DNA of 64,000 nt, from the NCBI RefSeq assembly GCF_014193695.1, contig NZ_JACHZR010000005.1, forward strand, positions 346,312 through 410,311, given 5' to 3'. Shown one piece after another: positions 18,140 through 26,867 of this stretch (the first letter of the stretch is position 1; each line of letters begins with the position of its first letter). Both the position numbers and the translations under genes were made by a program. Under the pieces are notes generated by a model. The model was given only the letters and a program-made list of their open reading frames with translations. It was not told where the DNA came from and did no database searches. Origin of the DNA: Rhizobium sp. BK316 (GTDB taxonomy: Bacteria > Pseudomonadota > Alphaproteobacteria > Rhizobiales > Rhizobiaceae).

Positions 18140-18235
18140 AACGCATCCACGCCTGGCGCTTTCTGCAGCCAGGCTCTGGCACGTTCAGCCGTTTGCCGCT
18201 ACGAAGATGCAATATCGATCTGGGAGGAATCGTGC

Positions 18236-19147
<912 letters not shown>

Positions 19148-19149
19148 GC

Positions 19150-19431
19150 CTACGCCTTGCGCGCTGCAGCTCTGAGTGCCTGCTGGAAAACCTGCTTCAT
19201 CTCGGCAAAACCATCAAAGCCGAGATGATGCGCGAAGCGGATGACGCTGGTCTGTGAAACATTGCAGCGCTCGGCGATCTTCTGGCTGCTTTCGAAAGCG
19301 AACACATCGGGCCTCTCGGCGGCGAGCCGCGCCAGCGCATCCAGCCGCTGCGGCAGATCGCGATGGATGGAAACCCAGAATGCCTTGCTGAGAAAGGCAT
19401 CTCCGTCAGCCTTCATCGAAACGGTCTGCAT
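19150..19431 (-). CDS. RpiR-type helix-turn-helix protein without SIS domain
   Basis: A 93-residue protein that matches only the N-terminal DNA-binding domain of MurR/RpiR regulators (SSQKIAERCNVSQTSVIRFA, then HHLGFDGFAEMKQVFQQAL). The roughly 180-residue SIS sugar-phosphate-binding domain is absent. The frame ends just after the helix-turn-helix, 2 bp from the end of the opposing lactonase gene. An ATG four codons upstream has its own GGAGG inside the coding sequence, so the ATG at 19431 is preferred. It is the last gene of the ThuA/ABC direction. It may be a truncated regulator that still binds DNA, or a relic. Confidence 0.7.
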   Translation of the reverse strand: MQTVSMKADGDAFLSKAFWVSIHRDLPQRLDALARLAAERPDVFAFESSQKIAERCNVSQTSVIRFAHHLGFDGFAEMKQVFQQALRAAARKA

Positions 19432-19453
19432 TCCAGCCTCCATCGTTTACCGC

Positions 19454-19493
19454 CCCGTGGAGGCCAGGATCATCATGGCCCCAGCCCCACGGG
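19454..19493 (-). repeat. Hairpin between thuA-like gene and the RpiR-type gene
   Basis: An outer stem CCCGTGG / CCACGGG encloses an inner stem GGCCA / TGGCC, starting 10 bp after the ThuA-like stop on the minus strand. No T-run follows, so termination would be partial at most. Confidence 0.5.
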
Positions 19494-19502
19494 AGGAACT
19501 AT

Positions 19503-20252
19503 TTAAGCCTTCACCTTGTCCGGCCGGCCGTGCAGTGGCTCCTTGCGGTGCCAGTTTTCGAGGATGCGGCCATCCATATGCTTCTGCTGCGCCCAGCGTA
19601 TGCCGTTGGTGATGACCTTGTGCACCGTCTTGTCGTGATAGATCGGGTACGTCTCGTGGCCGGGACTAAAGAAGAAGATGCGCCCGCGCCCGCGCTGGAA
19701 GGTGCAGCCGCTGCGGAACACCTCGCCACCGGAATACCAGGAGATGAATACCAGCTCGTCCGGCTGAGGAATGTCGAAGGGCTCGCCATACATTTCCGAA
19801 GCATTGACCTCGAAATAGGGCGGCAGGCCCTCGGCGATCGGGTGCGAGGGATTGACCACCCAGACGCGCTCCAGATCGCCCTCGGGCGTTTCGCGCCAGG
19901 AGAGATTGGCATTGGTGCCCATCAGCCGGCGGAAGAGCTTGGAGTGATGGCCGGAATGCAGGACCAGCAGGCCCATGCCCTTCAACACCCGCTGCTGTAC
20001 GCGGTCGATCAGCCCGTCGCTGACCTCTTCATGCGCCATATGCCCCCACCAGAGCAGCACGTCAGTATCGTTGAGCACGGAATCCGGCAGGCCTTCATCC
20101 GGATCGTCGAGCGTGCCGCGGCGGATCTCGAAATCGGGATGGGCGATACCGGCGGCGATCGCGCCGTCGATACGGTCGGGATAGATATCCTGGACTTCCT
20201 TGTGGACCTGCTCGTGGCGTCCTTCGTTCCAGATCGTGACCTTGATTGTCAT
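19503..20252 (-). CDS. ThuA family protein (trehalose-utilisation type)
   Basis: A 249-residue protein of the ThuA family, which has a glutamine-amidotransferase-like fold. Visible stretches are VTIWNEGRHEQ at the start, DVLLWWGHMAHEEV, LLVLHSGHHSKLF and FFFSPGHETYPIYHD. ThuA of Sinorhizobium and Agrobacterium takes part in catabolism of trehalose and related disaccharides together with the Gfo/Idh-type dehydrogenase ThuB, which makes 3-keto sugars. Here the gene ends an ABC operon in the order binding protein, two permeases, ATPase, ThuA, as in thuEFGKA. GAGGAA precedes the ATG. The actual sugar is uncertain, because the linked hydrolase is GH2. Confidence 0.85.
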   Translation of the reverse strand: MTIKVTIWNEGRHEQVHKEVQDIYPDRIDGAIAAGIAHPDFEIRRGTLDDPDEGLPDSVLNDTDVLLWWGHMAHEEVSDGLIDRVQQRVLKGMGLLVLHSGHHSKLFRRLMGTNANLSWRETPEGDLERVWVVNPSHPIAEGLPPYFEVNASEMYGEPFDIPQPDELVFISWYSGGEVFRSGCTFQRGRGRIFFFSPGHETYPIYHDKTVHKVITNGIRWAQQKHMDGRILENWHRKEPLHGRPDKVKA

Positions 20253-20268
20253 GCTATTCCTCGATGTT

Positions 20269-21351
20269 TCAAATTTGAGCCGAATGGAGAACCCGGCCGG
20301 CGGAATCGAACAGATGGCAAGCGGCGCGCTCGGCTGTGAGCGAAACGCGATCGCCGGGACGAATGGTCATGTCGCCTTCTGTGCGCACGACGATCGGCTG
20401 CTGCTGCGACCCGACCGTTAGATAGGTCTCGACACCAAGCCGCTCGACGATAACGACCTCGGCCGAAAAATCGCCCTGCCCCTGCGGCGCGAGCTTCAGA
20501 TGCTCCGGCCGGATGCCGAGTTTCGCCTCACCCTGCGGCACGGCGCCATTGGCATCCGAGAGATCGATCGCAAGGCCGAGCGGGCTTTCCAGATGCACCT
20601 TGCCGGCATCCCGGCGTGTTGCCGTCATCGGCAGCACGTTCATCTTCGGCGAGCCGATGAAGGTCGCGACGAACTCGTTTTCGGGCTGATGGTAGAGTTC
20701 CATCGGCGCGCCCTGCTGGGCCACGACACCCTCGTTCAGAACGACGATACGATCGGCCATTGTCATCGCCTCGACCTGGTCATGCGTGACATAGACAACG
20801 GTCGCCTTCAGCTCGCGATGCAGGCGCTGCAGCTCGGCGCGCATCTGCACGCGCAGCGCCGAATCGAGATTCGACAGCGGCTCGTCGAACAGGATCAGCG
20901 ACGGCTTCTTGATGATCGCACGGCCGATCGCCACGCGCTGGCGCTGGCCACCGGACAGTGCTCCCGGCTTGCGGCTGAGATAGTCAGTCAGTTGCAGGAT
21001 CTCCGCGACGCCTTCGACCTGCTTCTTGATTTCGGCTTCCGGCACCTTCTTGAGGCTCAGCGAAAAGCCGATATTTTCAGCGACCGTCATATGCGGATAG
21101 AGCGCATAGGACTGGAATACCATGGCGATGCCGCGCTTGTCCGGCGGCACGTCGTTGATGCGCTGGCCGTTCAGCACCAGATCGCCCTCATCGATGCCTT
21201 CGAGGCCGGCGATCATACGCAACAACGTGGACTTGCCGCAGCCCGACGGGCCGACGAACACGGCGAATTCGCCATCCTCCACCGTGATATCGACGCCCTT
21301 GATGACTTCGAGCGCGCCGTAGAATTTGCGAACGTTTCTGAGATTGATCAT
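20269..21351 (-). CDS. Sugar ABC transporter ATPase (MalK/UgpC type)
   Basis: A 360-residue nucleotide-binding subunit of the CUT1 group. It has Walker A (GPSGCGKST), the signature LSGGQRQRVAIGRA, Walker B (LILFDEPLSNLD) and a His switch in THDQVEAMT. A C-terminal TOBE regulatory domain starts near residue 240. It lies 16 bp upstream of the ThuA-like gene and 19 bp downstream of a permease gene, clearly in one operon. Single-ATPase CUT1 systems use it as a homodimer. Confidence 0.92.
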   Translation of the reverse strand: MINLRNVRKFYGALEVIKGVDITVEDGEFAVFVGPSGCGKSTLLRMIAGLEGIDEGDLVLNGQRINDVPPDKRGIAMVFQSYALYPHMTVAENIGFSLSLKKVPEAEIKKQVEGVAEILQLTDYLSRKPGALSGGQRQRVAIGRAIIKKPSLILFDEPLSNLDSALRVQMRAELQRLHRELKATVVYVTHDQVEAMTMADRIVVLNEGVVAQQGAPMELYHQPENEFVATFIGSPKMNVLPMTATRRDAGKVHLESPLGLAIDLSDANGAVPQGEAKLGIRPEHLKLAPQGQGDFSAEVVIVERLGVETYLTVGSQQQPIVVRTEGDMTIRPGDRVSLTAERAACHLFDSAGRVLHSAQI

Positions 21352-21370
21352 TCGTTTCTCTTTCTTGATC

Positions 21371-22282
21371 TCAGCCCTTCACACCGCCCGAGAAAGTCTG
21401 GACGAGGAAGCGTCGCGCAAAGCCGAAGGCGACGACGGCAGGCAGCAGGTAAATGAAGGCGAGCGCCGTCAGCAGGCCGTAATCGATCTCGTTGATGCGC
21501 AGGAAGGCGCGGAAGAGGCCGAGCGGCAGCGTCTGCAGCTCTGGCGACGACAGGAAGATCAGCGGCAGCAGGAAATCGCCCCAGGCAGACATGAAGGCGA
21601 AGAGACCGGCGGCCGCCAGACCCGGCATGGCAAGCGGGATCAGCACGCGGCGGATGCGCTGCATCATCGTCGCCCCGTCCATGACGGCCGCTTCCTCATA
21701 GTCGCGCGGCAACCCGTCGAAGAAGGTCTTCATGATCCAGAGCGCAAGCGGCAACTGCATGGTGGCGAGCACCAGCATGATACCGAGATAACCGTCGATG
21801 AACCCGGTCCAGCGCATGATATCGCGGGCATAGCTTCCGAAGATCGGCCGCAGGATTGCAGCCTCCCCATTGTTCAGCGTCAGCAGGAACTTGTAGAGCG
21901 GCACGACGAGTGCGGTCGGCGGCAACACGCGGATCAGCAGGATCGCGTAGAGGAAGGGCAGCTTCCACCAGGCCCGCGTGCGCGACAGCGCATAGCCACC
22001 GAGCCCCGCCAGAACCATGACGATAAGCGTCGCTCCGCCGACCACGAAGAGCGAGTTGAACAGCCACTTCGCCCCATCCTCCTTGGTGAAGACGCGCACA
22101 TAGTTTGCAAGCGTCCATTGCTCCGGCCAGCGCAGGAAGAGCCGCGCATTGCCATCGAAGGAGGCGAGCAGCACCCAGAAAAAGGGCACGGCGCAGAAGA
22201 TCGAGATGATCGACAGCGTTGCATAGGCGATGAGGTCGGAGCGGGTCTTGTTGGCACCTTCGCTCGGGGAAATAGCGGTCAT
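21371..22282 (-). CDS. Sugar ABC transporter permease (MalG type)
   Basis: A 303-residue CUT1 inner membrane permease with six predicted helices. The EAA loop that docks the ATPase is visible as EEAAVMDGATMMQRIRRV followed by LIPLAMPG. The N-terminus is a short cytoplasmic leader (SEGANKTRSDLIA) before TM1. The start codon lies one base from the stop of the preceding permease gene, indicating translational coupling. Confidence 0.9.
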   Translation of the reverse strand: MTAISPSEGANKTRSDLIAYATLSIISIFCAVPFFWVLLASFDGNARLFLRWPEQWTLANYVRVFTKEDGAKWLFNSLFVVGGATLIVMVLAGLGGYALSRTRAWWKLPFLYAILLIRVLPPTALVVPLYKFLLTLNNGEAAILRPIFGSYARDIMRWTGFIDGYLGIMLVLATMQLPLALWIMKTFFDGLPRDYEEAAVMDGATMMQRIRRVLIPLAMPGLAAAGLFAFMSAWGDFLLPLIFLSSPELQTLPLGLFRAFLRINEIDYGLLTALAFIYLLPAVVAFGFARRFLVQTFSGGVKG

Positions 22283-22283
22283 G

Positions 22284-23171
22284 TCAGACCTCCACTTTCA
22301 TGGCTCGGACATAGCCGATGCCGAGGATCAGCGAGATGATGAGCGCGACGACCGCGACCGCAGCACCGTAACCGAGCTGGAAGGCCGTGAAGGACTGGTT
22401 GTAGATGTAGATGCTGACGACCTCCGTCGCCCCGCCCGGGCCGCCGCGCGTCAGCGCGTAGACGAGACCGAAGACGGCAATGGTGGAGACGGCCGAAATC
22501 AGCATGTAGAGCAGGATTGTCGGCATCATCAGCGGCAGGGTGATGCGGCGGAACATCTGCGACGGTGTCGCGCCGTCCATGCGCGCCGCCTCGTAGATCT
22601 CGGCGGGGATGGTGCTGAGGCCCGCCGTAAGCAGGATCATCGCGGTCGCGATACCGCGCCAGGTGTTGACGATGATGATCATCGACAGTGGGAAGGCGTT
22701 CAGCCAGTCGGCCGGATTGATGCCGAAGAAGGCAACGATGCGCGAGAGCGTCGCATGTTCGCCGCCGGCCAGCATCGAGATCCACATGAAGCCGGCAACG
22801 ACTTCCGGGGCGGCATTCGGCAGAAGAATAATCGAAGAGAAGAACTGGCGGAAACGGATCGGCCGGCGCAGCGCCATTGCCGAGATCAGTCCGAGCGCGA
22901 ACTGCCCGATGACGGCAGAACCCATGACGAAGACGAAGGTGACGAACAGCGAATTCCAGAACTTTGCATCGTTGAAGAGGCGCACATAGTTGCGGATACC
23001 GACGAAGCGCGGCCGCAGGGCCGCAGCTCCTGTCAGCGCCTCATTGGTGAAGCTCAGATAGACGGAATAGAGGGCGGGATAGATCACAAAGGCCAGAAGC
23101 AGGACCAGCGACGGCAGCAGAACCAGCAGGAGTTGGCGCTCGGTTCGCTTTTCATGAGAGTTTCGGGCCAT
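22284..23171 (-). CDS. Sugar ABC transporter permease (MalF type)
   Basis: A 295-residue CUT1 permease with about six membrane helices (QLLLVLLPSLVLLLAFVIYP is the first). The EAA motif is YEAARMDGATPSQMFRRI. It pairs with the next gene to form the membrane channel. It follows the binding-protein gene by 85 bp, a gap that holds an intercistronic hairpin. Confidence 0.9.
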   Translation of the reverse strand: MARNSHEKRTERQLLLVLLPSLVLLLAFVIYPALYSVYLSFTNEALTGAAALRPRFVGIRNYVRLFNDAKFWNSLFVTFVFVMGSAVIGQFALGLISAMALRRPIRFRQFFSSIILLPNAAPEVVAGFMWISMLAGGEHATLSRIVAFFGINPADWLNAFPLSMIIIVNTWRGIATAMILLTAGLSTIPAEIYEAARMDGATPSQMFRRITLPLMMPTILLYMLISAVSTIAVFGLVYALTRGGPGGATEVVSIYIYNQSFTAFQLGYGAAVAVVALIISLILGIGYVRAMKVEV

Positions 23172-23205
23172 TGAAGCTCACAACCTTATCAAATGAAATC
23201 GGAAA

Positions 23206-23227
23206 GACGCGGCGAGAATGCCGCGTC
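23206..23227 (-). repeat. Intercistronic hairpin after the binding-protein gene
   Basis: An 8-bp perfect stem (GACGCGGC / GCCGCGTC, 6-nt loop) lies 29 bp after the binding-protein stop, with TTTCCGATTT beyond it on the minus strand. In ABC operons such elements typically keep binding-protein mRNA above permease mRNA; that role is inferred here. Confidence 0.6.
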
Positions 23228-23256
23228 CCCGTCTTGGCGGGAGGAAGATAAGCGGC

Positions 23257-24549
23257 TTACTTGACCATGTCGTCGCCGAGCGTTTCCTTGACGTAGTCGA
23301 CAAGGATCTTCTGGGCGCCGGCCGCATCGGTTTCCTTGCGCAGCAGGGCTTCGGTGGCGCGTGCCACACCTTCGGCAACCGTGCCGAAGCCGGAAGCCTG
23401 CTTCAGGAAGACGCCGTTTCCAGCAGCAGCATGGATCGGAACGAGTTCCGTCAGCTTCTGGAATTCCGGATCCTTGGCGGCATCCTTGCTGGCCGGAATG
23501 TTGCCGATGCGGGCAGCATAGGAAACCTGTGTTTCGACCGAGCCGATTTCCATCAGCGCCTTCTTGGCCAGTTCCACATTGGCGGACTTGGAGTTGACGG
23601 CCCACGGAGCAGCGAGGTTGGCAAGCACGTACTGGCCGCCGCTCTGACCCGGAACGGTCCAGGTGCCGACGATCTTGGTCACGTCAGGGATCGGGTTCTT
23701 GCTCTCGCGACCCCAGTCGAAAATGTAGCACCAGGAACCGCAGGTGGTGGCGGCAAGCTTGCCGGCCGGGAACATTTCATACTTCGGCACGACCCAGGGC
23801 TCCGGTCCGAGCAGCGGCTGCACCGGCATGAGGTCCTTGTCGATCAGCGTCTTGTAGACGTTGAAGACATCCTTGACACCTTCGCCGTTCAGGTCGAGCT
23901 TGCCATCGGCACCGACGAGCTGCGGCGTCTTGGAACCGACGAGCAGGTGCTGGAAGCCTTCGTCGAAGGCGCCGCTGCCCCAGGAAACGCCGGCCGGGAA
24001 GAGTAGGCCGTAAGAGCCGGTCTTCTGCTTGACTTCGGCGGCGCGATCCAGGAGCTCCTGCCAGGTCTTCGGCTGCTCGGCGGAGATGCCAGCCTTTTCG
24101 AGAACATCCTTGCGGAAATAGATTTCCTGAATGCCGAGCATGAACGGCATCACATAGGTTTCGCCGTCAGGGCTGACAGCAAGCTGCTTGGCGACGTCAT
24201 AGAGGTTGGCATAGCCGTCCCAGGCCTTGAACTCGGTGGAAACGGGCGCGAGGTAGCCGGCTTCGACCATGTCGGCAACGGCAGCCGTCGTCGGGATGGA
24301 GAAGAGGTCGGGTGCGTTGCCGGCGCCGAGTTCGGTCAGGAGCTTGGTGAGATAGTCCTTATCCGGCGCCGGATATTCGACGACCTCGACCGTCACGGCA
24401 TATTTTTTCTCGATCCGCTCGACGGTCGACTTCATCGCGTCGATGCCGGCCTGACCGTGATTGGCGATACGAATTGTTTCAGCATGGGCCAGCGTCGAAA
24501 CCGCGCTGAATAGGATGGCGCACAGGCCACCGATAACCGTCTTCTTCAA
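23257..24549 (-). CDS. Sugar ABC transporter substrate-binding protein
   Basis: A 430-residue periplasmic binding protein of the CUT1 group. The start is a TTG at 24549, with GGGAGGA 8 nt upstream. It gives MKKTVIGGLCAILFSAVSTL followed by AHA, a textbook Sec signal peptide; a longer in-frame ATG start would spoil it. The mature part has the family folds (TELGAGNAPDLFSIPTTAAV, VMPFMLGIQEIYFRKDVLEK, WGSGAFDEGFQHL). It is the first gene of a five-gene minus-strand operon and faces the Gfo/Idh gene across a 202-bp AT-rich promoter region. The sugar is unknown; context suggests a disaccharide or beta-galactoside. Confidence 0.9.
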   Translation of the reverse strand: MKKTVIGGLCAILFSAVSTLAHAETIRIANHGQAGIDAMKSTVERIEKKYAVTVEVVEYPAPDKDYLTKLLTELGAGNAPDLFSIPTTAAVADMVEAGYLAPVSTEFKAWDGYANLYDVAKQLAVSPDGETYVMPFMLGIQEIYFRKDVLEKAGISAEQPKTWQELLDRAAEVKQKTGSYGLLFPAGVSWGSGAFDEGFQHLLVGSKTPQLVGADGKLDLNGEGVKDVFNVYKTLIDKDLMPVQPLLGPEPWVVPKYEMFPAGKLAATTCGSWCYIFDWGRESKNPIPDVTKIVGTWTVPGQSGGQYVLANLAAPWAVNSKSANVELAKKALMEIGSVETQVSYAARIGNIPASKDAAKDPEFQKLTELVPIHAAAGNGVFLKQASGFGTVAEGVARATEALLRKETDAAGAQKILVDYVKETLGDDMVK

Positions 24550-24712
24550 CGGAAGTCCTCCCTTTTTTAGAGCCACGGCGCCCTCCAGCACCGGTGACGA
24601 AAATGTACACGCATTCTGAATGCTGACAAGATGATTTTTGAAACCTCAAACTACGCAAATTTATCATATTGATTTTAGGTAGTTATTTATAACTTGCACC
24701 AATGGTATCGTT

Positions 24713-24730
24713 TGTGTAATCGTTTGCACA
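24713..24730 (+). promoter_or_regulatory. LacI-type operator in the divergent promoter region
   Basis: TGTGTAATCGTTTGCACA is an imperfect palindrome with 14 of 18 symmetric positions and the central CG typical of LacI/GalR operators. A second ATCGTTTG copy begins at 24707. The region from 24592 to 24751 is much richer in A and T than its surroundings and separates the ABC operon from the oxidoreductase-LacI-GH2 genes. The LacI protein encoded from 25767 is the likely binder. Confidence 0.6.
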
Positions 24731-24751
24731 GCGATATCAGGGAGGATTTCG

Positions 24752-25756
24752 ATGTCTCAGAAATTACGCCTCGGCGTCATCGGCGCCGGCTTGAAAGCGG
24801 CTGAGTATGCTCAGAGCTGGGCAAGGATGCCGGAAATTGAATTCGTGGCGCTTGCCGACACCAGCGAAACCTCCCGCAAGCGCCTCATCGACGTCTGTAC
24901 CGCGGCCGGTGCGCCGGAACCGAAGAGCTTCGCCGATTACCGGGATCTGCTCACAAAATGCCGCGACGAACTCGACATCATCTATGTCTCGACCCCGCAC
25001 GCTTCCCATGCCGAGCAGGCGACCGCCGTCGCCGAAGCTGGCCTCGACCTCTTCCTCGAAAAGCCGATGGTGACGACCGTCGCCGAGGCCGAGACGCTGA
25101 TCGCGGCGCAGAAGAAAAGCGGCGTCACCATCGTCACCGCCTTCCAGGGCGGGCTGTCTCCGCTGGTGCTCGACACGCGCAAACGCGCTCTGTCAGGCGA
25201 ATTCGGCGAGCTGATCGCCATTTCCGGCATGATCTGGGAAAGCTGGTCTTCGAATTATGACGGCCACTGGAAGCAGCAGCCGGAAATCTCTGGCGGTGGC
25301 TTCATGTTCGATACCGGCGCGCACATGATGAACACCGTCTGCCTGCTCGCCAATTCCGATTTCGACAGCGTTTCTGCCTATATGAATAATCAGGGAAAAA
25401 AGGTCGATATCGCCACCGCGGTCTCCGCCCGCCTGAAGAACGGCGCGCTTGCCACGCTGACGGCCGCCGGCGAAGGCCCTCCCGGCTGCGCTTCCTACAT
25501 CATCTTCTTCTATTCGAAGGCGATCGTGCGCATCGACGCCTGGGGCGGCTGGCGCGAAATCAGCGTCGGGCGCATCAGCGAGCTGCGCGAAGAGGCCGAG
25601 ATTCTCGGCAATCCGATGAAGAATTTCCTCGCCATCCGTGCCGGAACGATGGAAAACTCCGGCTCCGTTGAAATGGGTCTCAGATTCGCTAGGCTCTGGG
25701 ATGCAATCAAGGAATCGGCAGCGGCCGACGGCACCCCCGTCAGGATTGCCGGATAG
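24752..25756 (+). CDS. Gfo/Idh/MocA family oxidoreductase
   Basis: A 334-residue NAD(P)-dependent sugar oxidoreductase. The Rossmann start is RLGVIGAGLKAAEYA, and the EKP motif that contributes the catalytic Lys is in FLEKPMVTT (about residue 105). SGGGFMFDTGAHMMNTV carries the Asp and His typical of the family's active site. The family includes ThuB, which oxidises trehalose-type sugars at C3. Here the gene faces an ABC operon that ends in a ThuA-like gene, so a 3-keto sugar route is plausible. GGGAGGA precedes the ATG. It is followed by LacI after 10 bp. Confidence 0.87.
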   Translation: MSQKLRLGVIGAGLKAAEYAQSWARMPEIEFVALADTSETSRKRLIDVCTAAGAPEPKSFADYRDLLTKCRDELDIIYVSTPHASHAEQATAVAEAGLDLFLEKPMVTTVAEAETLIAAQKKSGVTIVTAFQGGLSPLVLDTRKRALSGEFGELIAISGMIWESWSSNYDGHWKQQPEISGGGFMFDTGAHMMNTVCLLANSDFDSVSAYMNNQGKKVDIATAVSARLKNGALATLTAAGEGPPGCASYIIFFYSKAIVRIDAWGGWREISVGRISELREEAEILGNPMKNFLAIRAGTMENSGSVEMGLRFARLWDAIKESAAADGTPVRIAG

Positions 25757-25766
25757 GCGCAAGACG

Positions 25767-26765
25767 ATGAATGGAACGAACAGACGGCGGATCACCTCGA
25801 AGGAACTGGCGAAACTGGCCGGCGTCTCCTCGGCGACGATTTCGAGGGCTTTCTCGCCGAATTCGCGGATCGGCAGCGCCACGCGTGACCGCATTCTCGC
25901 CGTCGCCCGCGAATACGGCTACCAGCCGAATGCGATCGCCCGTTCGCTGAACAACCAGCGTTCGCGCCTCGTCGCCCTCGTCGTCAATGCGATCGGCAAC
26001 CCATGCGAAGCCGAAGAGCAGCAGCTTCTCATCCACCGCCTGCAGGCCCACCAACTCCTGCCCATTCTTCTCTGCTGCGCCGATCATTCGGACCGGCTGC
26101 AGCTGATGCGGCTCGCCTCGACCTACCAGGTGGATCACGTCGTCATCTTCTCCGACATGGTGTCGATGCAGGATGCGGTCGACATCTTCCACACCACGAA
26201 GCCGATCATCGTTTCCTTCGAACCGCTGGAAAACGAGGATGTCTCCAACATCCGCATCGATGGCGCCGTTGGCGCCGGTGAGATCATCGACAAGATCGTC
26301 AGCGATGGCAAACGGCGCTTCGCCTATCTCTCCGGCACCAAATCGAGCTGGATCGACAAGCTGCGCCGCAAGTGGTTTGCAGACGCTCTGGCGCGTCACG
26401 GCCTTGCCTTCGAGGCGGAAGCCTTCGGCGACTATTCCTACGATTCCGGCTTCAAGGAAGCCGTTCTCTTGCTGCATCGTTCCAAGGTCGATGCTGTCAT
26501 CTGCGGCAACGATGTGATGGCGATCGGCGCGCGCGATGCCGCCCGCCGCGTGCTCGGGAAGAATACGCCTGGGGATATCGCCATCGTCGGCCAGGATGGC
26601 ATTGCCATGGCCGCCTGGGACTGCAACGACCTGACGACGCTGAGCCTCGACCACGTGTCCTTCATGGACGCGGTCGTCGAGGTGATCGAACGCCATGAGG
26701 CCGGCGACGAGGGTCCGCACAGCATTACGCTTGCCTGCACACCCCGCTGGGGTTCGACCGCCTGA
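25767..26765 (+). CDS. LacI family transcriptional regulator
   Basis: A 333-residue LacI/GalR repressor. The helix-turn-helix is in SKELAKLAGVSSATISRAFS (about residues 11-30), followed by the hinge helix (YGYQPNAIARSLNN) and the ligand-binding domain ending in DIAIVGQDGIAMAAWDCNDL. It lies 10 bp after the oxidoreductase gene and upstream of the GH2 gene. It probably controls both the operon it belongs to and the divergent ABC operon through the LacI-type operator in the region before 24752. Ligand not known. Confidence 0.88.
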   Translation: MNGTNRRRITSKELAKLAGVSSATISRAFSPNSRIGSATRDRILAVAREYGYQPNAIARSLNNQRSRLVALVVNAIGNPCEAEEQQLLIHRLQAHQLLPILLCCADHSDRLQLMRLASTYQVDHVVIFSDMVSMQDAVDIFHTTKPIIVSFEPLENEDVSNIRIDGAVGAGEIIDKIVSDGKRRFAYLSGTKSSWIDKLRRKWFADALARHGLAFEAEAFGDYSYDSGFKEAVLLLHRSKVDAVICGNDVMAIGARDAARRVLGKNTPGDIAIVGQDGIAMAAWDCNDLTTLSLDHVSFMDAVVEVIERHEAGDEGPHSITLACTPRWGSTA

Positions 26766-26803
26766 GAGGCGGCTCCAGCCATTCGCATCGAGGAGGAATA
26801 TCG

Positions 26804-26866
26804 ATGATCACCCTTTCACGCGCCGCCGGGCGCCGCCTCTTCCCTGCAGCCTGCCGGGGAGCCTGA
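26804..26866 (+). CDS. Short leader ORF ahead of the GH2 gene
   Basis: A 20-codon frame (MITLSRAAGRRLFPAACRGA) begins with an ATG that has a strong GAGGAGGAA 5 nt upstream. It ends in TGA one base before the GH2 start codon, giving the arrangement TGAGATG. This is the geometry of translational coupling. It could instead be a relic of an alternative GH2 start or a chance frame. It has no recognisable domain, and the Arg/Ala-rich content is not typical of a signal sequence. Confidence 0.4.
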   Translation: MITLSRAAGRRLFPAACRGA

Positions 26867-26867
26867 G

